A stretch of 64,000 nt of DNA, taken from positions 1 through 64,000 of the forward strand of contig JAOABQ010000103.1 of the NCBI GenBank assembly GCA_026418275.1, read 5' to 3'. The position numbers were made by a program, and so were the translations under genes. The notes under the pieces were generated by a model, which ran no database searches, was not told where the DNA came from, and saw nothing but the letters and a program-made list of their open reading frames with translations. The DNA comes from Clostridia bacterium (GTDB lineage: Bacteria > Bacillota > Clostridia > Acetivibrionales > DSM-2933). Positions 9,834 to 18,243 of this stretch are shown here, piece by piece (within the stretch, counting starts at the first letter, position 1; every line of letters begins with the position of its first letter).

Positions 9834-10931
9834 ATGATAAACAATTTAGAACTAAACCTTGTTAAATTAGCCATAGAAAAAAATAATGACATAGATTTGT
9901 TGAAATCTACGGGGAATAGAAAATGTTTTGAATATTTCTCAGAGTCTGAGTTTTTAGATGCTAAAAATATTCTCGTTATAGGTGCGGCAAATATAAATAA
10001 TATCGTGAGAATCATAGAGACAGTGAGTAAAGATGCCAAGGTATTGATATTGGAAAATGACGAAACCATCCATTCAAACCTTTTAAAAACATTAAATGAA
10101 TTGAAAGAGGAGACCGGATGTGGGAATTGGGAACTCTTTAGATGTTATTGGGATAATCTCAAATTAAAACAGGATCTTTTAGAACAATACCTAAGTGAAA
10201 ATTCAGTTGTGAAAATAAAAGATTATAATAGTTTATTGAAATATGTTGAATGGCAATGTGAAGATAAGCCTCTTGTACCTGAGGGATGGGCTGATTTGGT
10301 GTACATTGGTACAATGAATAGGTTTTCGAAGGAACTTTCCGAAAAAATATTGTCTCAAGTCTTTGACTTGTCACAAAGGTATGGAAAAGTGCTGGTGGAT
10401 ATTATACTATCCGATGAAAGAGTGACAAAATATGTACAATCTTCTTATGAAGGTATTGATTATTGCAATATTCCTAAAGAGGAGGAAATAGTCGATATAT
10501 TGGCGAGGCATTCTTTCCATGGAATCCGTTATGCATGGAGAGCAGAATTACCCATCAAGGTGGTAGACAGTGTTGAGCTGCGCCCGTTTCTAATTACCGC
10601 TTATAAAGGTAAACAGGGAATCTGCATCGAAAAGGGACATGCAGTATTCTACCGTGGGCCTTGGAAGGAAGTAATCGATGATGATGGACATAAATTAGTA
10701 AGAGGACAAAGAATGGCTGTGTGTGAAAAAACATTCAAGGTATTAACCGGTGTACCATATGAAAATGAGGTTGTGGGCATTTCACCCTATTTTATGATCT
10801 CTGATGAAGAAGCATCTTTGTTTGACTGCAGCATAAGACCGGTTCGTGACCCTAAAATCACAAAGGGGCTTAAGTCTGTTAAATCGGCGATAAGTGACGA
10901 GGAGATTGCAGTTAGCAGTAAATGCTGCTGA
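9834..10931 (+). CDS. ArsM-like methyltransferase-fold protein with Cys-Cys tail
   Basis: 365 residues from ATG 9834, with AAGGAGG at 9818-9824. Residues ~45-80 look like the first beta-alpha-beta unit of a class I SAM methyltransferase (NILVIGAANINNIVRII...VLILEND), but the glycine motif is degenerate. The C-terminal third (AVFYRGPWKEVIDDDGHK, then MAVCEKTFKVL and FDCSIRPVRDPKITKG) resembles the C-terminal domain seen in arsenite-methyltransferase relatives. It ends SSKCC. Cysteines near VCEK and FDC could bind As(III). Whether it still methylates is uncertain given the weak SAM motif. It follows the DUF5714 gene in one operon, with the aquaporin 26 nt downstream. Confidence 0.6.
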   Translation: MINNLELNLVKLAIEKNNDIDLLKSTGNRKCFEYFSESEFLDAKNILVIGAANINNIVRIIETVSKDAKVLILENDETIHSNLLKTLNELKEETGCGNWELFRCYWDNLKLKQDLLEQYLSENSVVKIKDYNSLLKYVEWQCEDKPLVPEGWADLVYIGTMNRFSKELSEKILSQVFDLSQRYGKVLVDIILSDERVTKYVQSSYEGIDYCNIPKEEEIVDILARHSFHGIRYAWRAELPIKVVDSVELRPFLITAYKGKQGICIEKGHAVFYRGPWKEVIDDDGHKLVRGQRMAVCEKTFKVLTGVPYENEVVGISPYFMISDEEASLFDCSIRPVRDPKITKGLKSVKSAISDEEIAVSSKCC

Positions 10932-10957
10932 GGGTTTAAGCGAATGGGGGACTTGAA

Positions 10958-11650
10958 ATGGGATTGTATAAAAAAATGATAGCCGAATTTGTAGGTACCT
11001 TTTTATTGGTATTTATGGGGACAGGGGCGATTCTCGTAAGCAAACTTACAAATGCCTTTGGTCATCTTGGGATCGCTGTTGTATTCGGAATCGTTGTAAT
11101 GGTTCTGATTTATAGTTTTGGACACATATCAGGGGCACATTTTAATCCGGCGGTCAGTATTGCCTTTTTGGTAAATAAAGACTTACGCTTTCACGAAATG
11201 ATATGTTACTGTGCCGTTCAAGTTACCGGGGCCATTAGTGCAAGTTTTGTATTGTTCGGCATGTTCGGCAATGGGAGGAATTTGGGGGTTACACAGCCAT
11301 CGGAGGGATGGGCGCAATCCTTTGTTTTGGAACTGATTTTAACATTTATCTTAATGAGTGTAATATTGATGTCGGCAGTACATGGTAAAGCCAGTAAGCC
11401 CTTTGCCGGAATTGCCATAGGTTCTACAGTGGCGATTGAGGCGCTGGTGTTCGGTCCGATTTGCGGTGCATCTATGAACCCTGCCAGATCTATTGGTCCG
11501 GCAATTGTCAGCGGAAATCCCCAGTACTTATGGTTATATATCATAGCTACAATATTAGGTGCTGTATTATCGGTTTTACTTTATAGATATGTATTCCATG
11601 AAAATGAAAAAGCAACAGTGACGGGAGAAGTAGTTAACGAATTGAATTAG
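10958..11650 (+). CDS. Aquaporin (MIP family), NIP-like, probable metalloid channel
   Basis: 230 residues, six transmembrane helices and two half-helices with both NPA boxes (HFNPAVS and SMNPARS). The segment before the second NPA (EALVFGPICGASMNPARSIGPAIV) lacks the His of water-specific AqpZ-type pores and is more like NIP/aquaglyceroporins, several of which conduct As(OH)3; this is a by-eye judgement. Start ATG 10958 has GGGGG 8 nt upstream. In Sinorhizobium an aquaporin (AqpS) replaces ArsB in an ars operon, and here too it is the only obvious As(III) channel, in a cluster with no ArsB or Acr3. Confidence 0.85.
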   Translation: MGLYKKMIAEFVGTFLLVFMGTGAILVSKLTNAFGHLGIAVVFGIVVMVLIYSFGHISGAHFNPAVSIAFLVNKDLRFHEMICYCAVQVTGAISASFVLFGMFGNGRNLGVTQPSEGWAQSFVLELILTFILMSVILMSAVHGKASKPFAGIAIGSTVAIEALVFGPICGASMNPARSIGPAIVSGNPQYLWLYIIATILGAVLSVLLYRYVFHENEKATVTGEVVNELN

Positions 11651-11781
11651 CTGCTTCTAAATAGATCATCAAAATGCTTTGCATGGATAAATTGAATTTT
11701 CACGATATTAAATCAAGAAAATTGAAGCGCGATGTAAAATCTTTATCATGTTCAATATAGGTGTGATTTTATAGTAAGTGG

Positions 11782-11816
11782 AAAAGCCCTCAACTTCAAA
11801 AAAGTGAGGGCTTTTT
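11782..11816 (+). terminator. Rho-independent terminator after the aquaporin
   Basis: AAAAGCCCTCA pairs with TGAGGGCTTTT (one bulged base near the loop), followed by T residues. It separates the DUF5714-aquaporin unit from arsR. Confidence 0.85.
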
Positions 11817-11897
11817 GTATGAGGGTAACCAGTTTGGCATGACAATCAATTATCAATTGACAAATTAAAATATTATGAAATTATTGATGTTATAAAT

Positions 11898-11945
11898 ATA
11901 TAATTATATTATTATATAGCAATAAGCTTGAAAGGGTGGTATAAT
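11898..11945 (+). promoter_or_regulatory. arsR promoter with candidate ArsR operator
   Basis: TGG-TATAAT at 11937-11945 is an extended -10 element. Upstream, ATATAATTATAT at 11898-11909 is a perfect 12-nt palindrome; its ATATAATTAT core recurs just downstream of the arsD promoter (12501-12510), as expected for an ArsR-family operator of the ATA-N-TAT type. Confidence 0.5.
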
Positions 11946-11978
11946 TTATAAGAAATTGCCCCTTTTGCACTTTGTACC

Positions 11979-12299
11979 TTGCGCATAGAGAAAGGAATGA
12001 TTGTTATTATTAATAGTTCAGTCAATATTCATAAGCTTGAATCCGTTTTGAAGATTTTAGGCGATAAGACCCGGTTGATTATTTTATCCAAACTTAACCG
12101 AAATGAATTATGTGTATGTGATATCGTTGGAAATCTAGATATCAGCCAACCTGCTGTAAGCCAGCATTTAAGAAAAATGAAAGACTTGGAGATTATTACT
12201 GAAGAAAAAAGAGGGCAATGGAGTTATTATAAGATAAATAAAGCCAACCCACTGTATGAATTAATTAAGGGAATCGTGGATATGGTTGAAATTGAGTAG
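11979..12299 (+). CDS. arsR: ArsR-family metalloid-responsive repressor
   Basis: 106 residues (100 if ATG 11997 is used). Winged-helix fold: the helix-turn-helix covers DISQPAVSQHLRKMKDLEII and the wing follows (EEKRGQWSYYKI). The alpha-3 motif ELCVCDIVG carries the Cys-Val-Cys pair that binds As(III)/Sb(III) in ArsR of the R773 type, so arsenite induction is well supported. The start is unclear: TTG 11979 has no Shine-Dalgarno, while AAAGGA directly abuts ATG 11997. It is transcribed alone or with the downstream genes; a separate promoter precedes arsD. Confidence 0.9.
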   Translation: MRIEKGMIVIINSSVNIHKLESVLKILGDKTRLIILSKLNRNELCVCDIVGNLDISQPAVSQHLRKMKDLEIITEEKRGQWSYYKINKANPLYELIKGIVDMVEIE

Positions 12300-12451
12300 T
12301 TCTATTATAATGCCGTTCATTTTATATTAAACGGCATAAAGCTCTTACATTACGTTTCAGATCCTAATTGAATGGGTGAAAATTCAAATGATCCTGTAAA
12401 ATAATTTTCATAGACTCTATAAATCAAATTACAGAAATTTCTAAATGGGTG

Positions 12452-12510
12452 TTGACATTTTTAACCAGGTAATTTAGAATCAATATATAAGTATGTGATT
12501 ATATAATTAT
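12452..12510 (+). promoter_or_regulatory. arsD promoter with overlapping candidate operator
   Basis: TTGACA at 12452-12457 and TAGAAT at 12475-12480 are 17 bp apart. Immediately downstream, 12483-12510 is an AT-rich imperfect palindrome that includes the ATATAATTAT core also found at the arsR promoter, fitting repression by ArsR. Confidence 0.65.
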
Positions 12511-12540
12511 GAAATGATAAATTGCAGGAGGAGATTAAAG

Positions 12541-12885
12541 ATGGCGGTAATTGAGATTTTTGAAACAATTCCTTGTTGTTCATCAAGCATAGACAAAGAG
12601 GTTGTAAGAGTATCCGGTATAGTAAGCAGCCTAAAGCAAAAAGGAGTTGAAATCATCCGGTATAATTTGTCTAAGGAGCCACAGGCATTCGTAGACAATA
12701 AAATAATTAACGATTATATTACCCAGCATGGGGTCAAAATGCTTCCAATTACTCTTGTCGATAAAGAAATTGCTAAATTGGAAGCCTATCCTTCAAGCGA
12801 TGAATTCAGTAAATGGACCGGGATGGAAATTACTGAACCTGCAGTTGAACCGGAAGGAAAAAAATCTTCGTGCTGCTGCGGATAG
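12541..12885 (+). CDS. arsD: ArsD-like arsenic metallochaperone
   Basis: 114 residues from ATG 12541 (AGGAGG about 9 nt upstream). ArsD carries As(III) to the ArsA ATPase and weakly represses the operon. The thioredoxin-like fold begins MAVIEIFETIPCC, giving C12 and C13, and the tail ends SSCCCG, matching the paired C-terminal cysteines of the family. The third site residue, C18 in the R773 protein, is absent: position 18 is Asp (CCSSSID), so the As(III) site may be two-coordinate or use another ligand. It is followed 23 nt later by arsA. Confidence 0.88.
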   Translation: MAVIEIFETIPCCSSSIDKEVVRVSGIVSSLKQKGVEIIRYNLSKEPQAFVDNKIINDYITQHGVKMLPITLVDKEIAKLEAYPSSDEFSKWTGMEITEPAVEPEGKKSSCCCG

Positions 12886-12908
12886 CAGCCCTATGGGGGA
12901 AATGAACA

Positions 12909-14654
12909 ATGTATAAGCAGTATAACGTCACAGATTTATCACTACCCAAGTTTATTTTTTTTACAGGTAAAGGCGGAGTCGGTAAAACTTCAACAGCATG
13001 TGCAACGGCTATAACCTTAGCTGACAACGGCAGTAAAGTTTTGCTGGTAAGCACAGATCCGGCTTCTAATCTTCAAGATGTATTCCATATGGAATTAAAC
13101 CATGTGCACAAACAACTGGAGGCCTCTCCAAACCTTTTTATTGTAAATTTGAATCCTGAAGAAGCTGCAAAAAGGTATAAAGAGTCAATGATAGCACCCT
13201 ATAGAGGAAAGCTTCCGGAAGCAGTGATAAGCGATATGGAAGAAAAGTTTTCGGGTTCATGTACTTTGGAAGTTTCAGCATTTAACGAGTTTTCTGACTA
13301 CATTACGAATGATGAAATCCAAAAAAAATATGACTATATCATTTTTGATACAGCTCCGACAGGCCATACACTAAGATTGCTGCAGCTGCCGGCTGCATGG
13401 AATAAGTACGTAAGTGAAAAAGATCCCGAAAACCTTAGCATGGGACAGCTATCCGGTCTGCAGGACCGAAGACAGGAATGTGAAAAAGCAGTAGCAACCC
13501 TGGCAAATCCTGAAATGACAAAACTGATTTTAGTTTCTAAAGCGGAGAAAATACCTTTGCTGGAAACCGCAAGGGCTTTGGAGGAGCTTAGAGAACTTGG
13601 AATAACGAATTTTACCATAGTCATCAATGGGGTGGTCGATGGCGGAAATGACGATGTTTCAAATGGGTTTTACAATAAGCAGAAAGATGCTTTGAAAAAT
13701 ATGCCGAAAGAATTAAATGACACAGAAAAGTACTCGATTCCATTGCGATCGTATAATATATCGGGAATAGATAATATCCGTATGATGCTAAAGGGCGATT
13801 GTTTTGGAAAAGCTGCCATAAGCCGGGATAAGATCCAGGCAAAGCCCTTGCAGGACTTGGTTGATCATTTGTATGCCAGTAAGAAAAAAATTATTTTTAC
13901 CATGGGAAAGGGCGGTGTAGGAAAAACCTCCATAGCGGCTGCCATTGCCCTGGGGTTATCCGAGAGAGGGGCGAAGGTGCATTTAACTACTACAGACCCG
14001 GCTGCACATATTGAATACATTATTGAACAAAACAACAAAATCACCCTAAGTAAGATTGATGAGAAAAAAGTATTGGAAGAATATAAAAGTGAAGTACTCA
14101 GTGAAGCTGAACTAACCATGAGTAAAGAAGATATTGATTATTTGAAGGAAAGTTTAAAAACGCCTTGTACGCAAGAAATATCGGTATTCCGGGCTTTTTC
14201 AAAGATCGTTGAAAAGGCTGCCGAGGAGGTTGTGGTTATAGATACGGCTCCTACTGGCCATACCCTGCTTTTATTGGACTCTACACAAAGAAATTACAAA
14301 CAAATTGAGAGCGCGCAAGCAGAGGTTCCGGAAGGCATCAGGATGCTGCTTCCAAGGCTGCGAAACCAAAACGACACGGAGGTCATCATTGTGACCCTTC
14401 CAGAGGCAACTCCCATCTATGAAGCCATGCGGCTTGAAGAAGATTTAAAGCGGGCTGGAATTTATACTAAATGGTGGGTAATCAATTCAAGCCTATTTTT
14501 AACCGACACAAAAAATGAATTGTTGAAGCTCAAGGCTGCAAGTGAAGTTCAATGGATCAATGAAGTGGCTGCGCACACCAGTGAAAATTGCGTTATTACA
14601 CCCTGGATAGCAGATGATGTTAAACAAAACATACTTCTTGAATTGGTAAAATAA
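12909..14654 (+). CDS. arsA: ArsA, arsenite-stimulated ATPase (two-half form)
   Basis: 581 residues, a tandem duplicate of the GET3/ArsA P-loop ATPase: two Walker A motifs, TGKGGVGKTSTA near residue 20 and MGKGGVGKTSIA near 330, and two DTAPTGHTL signature motifs. Cysteines in SCTLEVSAF and PCTQEISVF correspond to C113 and C422 of the E. coli R773 ArsA, the main As(III) ligands; the position of C172 appears to be Ser (by-eye alignment). ArsA normally energises the ArsB efflux pump, but no arsB or acr3 lies in this cluster, so its partner may be the aquaporin, the MFS protein, or a pump elsewhere. Confidence 0.93.
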   Translation: MYKQYNVTDLSLPKFIFFTGKGGVGKTSTACATAITLADNGSKVLLVSTDPASNLQDVFHMELNHVHKQLEASPNLFIVNLNPEEAAKRYKESMIAPYRGKLPEAVISDMEEKFSGSCTLEVSAFNEFSDYITNDEIQKKYDYIIFDTAPTGHTLRLLQLPAAWNKYVSEKDPENLSMGQLSGLQDRRQECEKAVATLANPEMTKLILVSKAEKIPLLETARALEELRELGITNFTIVINGVVDGGNDDVSNGFYNKQKDALKNMPKELNDTEKYSIPLRSYNISGIDNIRMMLKGDCFGKAAISRDKIQAKPLQDLVDHLYASKKKIIFTMGKGGVGKTSIAAAIALGLSERGAKVHLTTTDPAAHIEYIIEQNNKITLSKIDEKKVLEEYKSEVLSEAELTMSKEDIDYLKESLKTPCTQEISVFRAFSKIVEKAAEEVVVIDTAPTGHTLLLLDSTQRNYKQIESAQAEVPEGIRMLLPRLRNQNDTEVIIVTLPEATPIYEAMRLEEDLKRAGIYTKWWVINSSLFLTDTKNELLKLKAASEVQWINEVAAHTSENCVITPWIADDVKQNILLELVK

Positions 14655-14688
14655 AAGTTTCCAATAAGTATGGGTTAGGGGGATAGAT

Positions 14689-15918
14689 ATGGCTGAGCGG
14701 GAAAAATATGTTTTGGTTCTCAAGCTGATGAGCAGGGGAAAGGAATTTGAACTGGTAAAACAGTTGGGCTATAAAATCATCTCATTTGCTACGGAATTAA
14801 CCATCAATGAGCTGTTGGAAGTGGATGTACCGGTTGAAATTGATTTAAACAATGAAAGTGCTGTCCTGGAAAAAGCGGTTGAACTGTCAAAAGTGTACGA
14901 CATCGTGGGCGTATTTACGCTCAATGAGTATCGGGTGCCATTAGGTGCGCGGATAAGAGAGATCTTAGGCATTCCATTCGGCATTTCACATGATGCAGCG
15001 TTTCGGTGCAGGAATAAAAAAGAAACAAGGAAAATACTTCAGGAAGCCAATGTCAACTCAGTTAAATATCGATTAATTCGTTCGGTGGCAGAGGCGGAAG
15101 CTGCACTTCAAAATATTCCTCTGCCGGTTGTGGTTAAGCCGTCTAATGATGCAGGAAGTAAAATGGTGTCTTGTTGCAGGACTATCGATGAAGTCCGCTC
15201 GGCAGTGACCTCAATAATAGACTGTGAAAATAACTTAGTAGGCCAAAAACTTGACAGGGAAATCATTTTGGAGGAATTCCTTGAAGGTCCTGAGTTTAGT
15301 ATAGAAACGTACACATTTAGAAAAGAAACAAGGATCATTGCAATAACAGCAAAGAAGGTATTATCACCATTTTTTCCGGTTGAAGTAGGTCATACGGTAC
15401 CCGCAAAACTGGATAATGTGGTGGTGAAAGAAATCGAAGAACTTGTTAAAGGCGCAGTTAAAGCCCTGGAAATTGATTTTTCAATTACCCATATAGAAAT
15501 AAAATTAACACCTTCCGGGCCTAAAATCATTGAAATTAACGCCAGACCTGGAGGGGATGAAATACCGACACTTGTAGAAATGACCACGGGAATGAATCTT
15601 CACAAAATTGCATTAAAAATATCTTTAGGCATTCCTATAGAAAATACAGGGATAGGAGTGAAGGAGGCAAGTTCGGCTTCAATTAGATTTCTGGTGTCAG
15701 ATCATGAAGGGCAGGTAGTGCTTGATGATGAATTGGATGTACTAGACAGCCCGTTTGTGACACAATATAAAATCAGTGTCAGTGATGGTGATACGGTTGA
15801 AAAAACCACAAGCAATTATAACCGGTTGGGGTACTTTATCGTTAAAGGAAATGAAAACCGATATTCCGAGGAGATTGCCGAGGAGTTACTTAGCAAGATA
15901 AATATTAAAATAAATTAA
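14689..15918 (+). CDS. ATP-grasp carboxylate-amine/thiol ligase in the ars cluster
   Basis: 409 residues from ATG 14689, with GGGGG upstream. Central ATP-grasp fold: PVVVKPSNDAGSKMV is the ATP-binding Lys/Gly-rich loop, ILEEFLEGPEFSIE the adenine-contact strand, and IEINARPGGDEIP the Mg-binding Glu-x-Asn motif. The N-terminal ~110 residues form the pre-ATP-grasp domain. Overall it resembles L-amino-acid ligases (BacD type) that join amino acids through acyl-phosphates. The substrate is not predictable; lying between arsA and a Cys-tailed protein, it may conjugate a thiol or amino acid for metalloid export. It sits 34 nt after arsA and 21 nt before the next gene. Confidence 0.82.
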   Translation: MAEREKYVLVLKLMSRGKEFELVKQLGYKIISFATELTINELLEVDVPVEIDLNNESAVLEKAVELSKVYDIVGVFTLNEYRVPLGARIREILGIPFGISHDAAFRCRNKKETRKILQEANVNSVKYRLIRSVAEAEAALQNIPLPVVVKPSNDAGSKMVSCCRTIDEVRSAVTSIIDCENNLVGQKLDREIILEEFLEGPEFSIETYTFRKETRIIAITAKKVLSPFFPVEVGHTVPAKLDNVVVKEIEELVKGAVKALEIDFSITHIEIKLTPSGPKIIEINARPGGDEIPTLVEMTTGMNLHKIALKISLGIPIENTGIGVKEASSASIRFLVSDHEGQVVLDDELDVLDSPFVTQYKISVSDGDTVEKTTSNYNRLGYFIVKGNENRYSEEIAEELLSKINIKIN

Positions 15919-15939
15919 AAAGATCAGGGGGAATTTAAA

Positions 15940-16212
15940 ATGAGCGAAAACACTCAAACATGCCAGTGCTGTGGGGATGCAAACAAAACAACAATAACAA
16001 ACCGTGAGAAATGGTTGATTAAGTTAGCGTACGACTTTGCAATAAGAGATACTGCTGCTGTCAAACAAAGTATTGTTTCTGCAAGAAGTGAGGGTATTAC
16101 AGCTGTTGATATCAAAGAACTGTGTTCAATAATTGCAGAAAGTTCAAAGGAAAGTATTCTTTCTATTATTGAAGAAAAGAGGGAAGTCAAGAAGAATAGC
16201 TGCTGCGTCTAA
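15940..16212 (+). CDS. Small protein with cysteine-rich ends, AhpD/CMD-like core
   Basis: 90 residues from ATG 15940 (GGGGG upstream). It begins with QTCQCCG and ends KKNSCCV. The middle (REKWLIKLAYDFAIRDTAAVKQSIVSARSEGITAVDIKEL) is helical and resembles carboxymuconolactone decarboxylase/AhpD-like small proteins, but the catalytic CxxC of those enzymes is missing at the expected place. The Cys tail matches those of ArsD and the ArsM-like protein in the same cluster, suggesting As(III) binding or a substrate peptide for the neighbouring ATP-grasp enzyme; both ideas are inference. Confidence 0.65.
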   Translation: MSENTQTCQCCGDANKTTITNREKWLIKLAYDFAIRDTAAVKQSIVSARSEGITAVDIKELCSIIAESSKESILSIIEEKREVKKNSCCV

Positions 16213-16352
16213 GTCCGGTAAGGTAATTTGAGTCACGCAGGGCAGTGGTTAAGATTCTGGCAGTGCGGCAAAATTGGAAATGTTCTATTTGTAGTACTCT
16301 GTGAACAATTAGAAACATAAGGCGACAATAATATAGTTAGAGGTTTGAATGG

Positions 16353-17672
16353 ATGAATAATGATAAATCCCTTATATATAGGTTGGTAGATCTTCCAAGA
16401 GAAGTTAAGCTAATTATGCTTGCAACTTTCATTACCAATATAGGTAATGGAATGCATACGATTGCTATCAGCAAGCTGGTGTACGATAAAACGAATAGCG
16501 CCATGGCCTTTGGGGGCGTTATCATGCTTCAGTATGTTGTTATGTTTTCGCTGCAGTTTTTATCAGGCTCTGTTGTTGACAGAAACAACCCTAAAGTTGT
16601 GTCAATTATTTGTGATATGATAAGAGGAGGGCTTATCTTAAGCAGCGGGCTCATGGTTTTATTCACAGATGTAGGCCTGATCTATTTATTTATTTCTCTG
16701 ATTCTTGTAAATATCGTTAACCCGTTTTTTAGCTCGGCAAACTTCGCGTTATTGCCAACTGTTGTGAAAGACGGATCACGTCTCCTTCAAGTCAACAGCA
16801 TGGTTACAGCTTTGTTTCAGGCCGGGCAGCTGCTTGGCTGTGCTCTTGCTGCGCCTATCATTTATTTTTTCAGCTCGTCAACGGCATTGATTGTAGATGG
16901 TGTAACATTCTTTATGTCAGCGTTAATCATAACCTTTGCAAGAATTGATCATGTTGAAGTAAAAAAAGATGTGAATAAAAATGTAGCGAAGAGCCTGGTC
17001 AATGATTGGAAAGAAATTGCCAAGGCAATGAAAAAGGAAAAAAGCTTTGCGGCACATGTATTTATGGCATCGGGAGATTACCTTTCAATTAACTTTTTCA
17101 ACGTGATGCTGGTTCCTATGGTTACACTCTGGTATAAAAACAATAGCTTCTATATCTCGCTCTATGATGGCGGCTTTGCAGTCGGGGCCATGTTGTCTGT
17201 AGTATTTGTAGTATGGCTTTCAAAAAAGCTGGGCGTAAATAATTCTGCTTTCGCAGGGCTTCTAGTCCAGGGTGTATTGTTTGCATTGCTGGTATTAAGC
17301 AGAAGTCCGGTCATCACATTGCTTATTATGTTGGTTTTTGGGGCCTCCAATGCCTTCTCAATAACAAATTTCAACTCCAACCTTCAACAGCGCTGCACCG
17401 GGCCTATTAAAGGCAGGGTCAGTTCCATGAAAACATTGGTTGTATCGTGTTTTACAATTGTTTTAATACCGATTATTACGAAGCTGCATGATATTTCTAT
17501 GGTATATGGTTTGGGTGCATCCGGCGGAATTATTTTAACCTATGCTGTAATTTCGTTTATTCTAGGGAGAAAATGTGTTTTTGGAAATGATTATTTGACA
17601 AAGCCTATTCAAATAGATCCGAGTGTGAAAGTGAATAGTAAAGGTCAGATTACGGATACATTGACAACCTGA
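16353..17672 (+). CDS. MFS exporter at the end of the ars cluster
   Basis: 439 residues, about twelve transmembrane helices, with the MFS loop between helices 2 and 3 seen in GSVVDRNNPK. It is closest in character to MFS_3/MefA/BacE-type drug exporters. Start ATG 16353 with AGAGG at 16339-16343; 140 nt separate it from the previous gene, with no visible terminator. The pairing of an ATP-grasp ligase with an MFS exporter recalls BacD-BacE of bacilysin synthesis, so it may export a metalloid-containing conjugate. The alternative is an unrelated multidrug exporter. Confidence 0.75.
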   Translation: MNNDKSLIYRLVDLPREVKLIMLATFITNIGNGMHTIAISKLVYDKTNSAMAFGGVIMLQYVVMFSLQFLSGSVVDRNNPKVVSIICDMIRGGLILSSGLMVLFTDVGLIYLFISLILVNIVNPFFSSANFALLPTVVKDGSRLLQVNSMVTALFQAGQLLGCALAAPIIYFFSSSTALIVDGVTFFMSALIITFARIDHVEVKKDVNKNVAKSLVNDWKEIAKAMKKEKSFAAHVFMASGDYLSINFFNVMLVPMVTLWYKNNSFYISLYDGGFAVGAMLSVVFVVWLSKKLGVNNSAFAGLLVQGVLFALLVLSRSPVITLLIMLVFGASNAFSITNFNSNLQQRCTGPIKGRVSSMKTLVVSCFTIVLIPIITKLHDISMVYGLGASGGIILTYAVISFILGRKCVFGNDYLTKPIQIDPSVKVNSKGQITDTLTT

Positions 17673-17783
17673 TCAAAAACTTGATCTTTTTAAAAGCACA
17701 ATACTGAAACCATGAACTTATTAGGTATAAAGATTTAAACCAATCTCTCTTAAGGCCACAAATTGATCTGGGCTAAATGAATG

Positions 17784-17826
17784 CTCTTGAAATGCTTGGT
17801 AAAACAACGCTTCAAGGGTTTTTTGC
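17784..17826 (+). terminator. Probable terminator after the MFS gene
   Basis: CTTGAA and TTCAAG flank a ~20-nt loop and are followed by a TTTTTT run. A smaller hairpin (GATCAA / TTGATC, 17671-17686) overlaps the stop codon and also precedes T residues. Confidence 0.45.
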
Positions 17827-18004
17827 TTTTCACTATTGAATGAGAAATATTTTATATCCTTTATTTCATCTCAATAACATTTCGTAGACTATTTCATTAT
17901 TCCTAATTATAATTAGCCGTGGTTATGGATCGGGTATAAACGTAAGGGAGTAGGGATACTCGGGGAGGTAAATATCTGATATAATATAAAAAAGTTTACA
18001 AATA

Positions 18005-18198
18005 ATGAAAGGTAATTTGCCATTTAATGAAGATCGTATCAACAAAAGCTGAGTGATTTGAAAACGGAACCGCTGATTGGAAATATAAATGAATATAAGG
18101 ACTATTCCATGCGGGAGCTAATCCAATTGATTGAATATAATAAAGGTGTTTTTCCGGAAGATGCATTGCAGGAAATTATTACGAGGAAGGAACCTTAA
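18005..18198 (+). pseudogene. Small gene broken by a one-base deletion
   Basis: ATG 18005 opens a frame (MKGNLPFNEDRINKS) that stops at 18050. Shifting by one base in the A-run at 18044-18047 gives a smooth continuation (KLSDLKTEPLIGNINEYKDYSM and on to ITRKEP) ending with TAA at 18198. The joined product would be ~64 residues, acidic and helical, of no family I know. A deletion of one A in the genome, a sequencing error, or frameshifting at the A-run would all explain it. No good ribosome binding site precedes the ATG. Confidence 0.4.
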
Positions 18199-18243
18199 TC
18201 AGAATAATAAAATAAATAACAAATTTTTTGAAGGAGAAATTTC

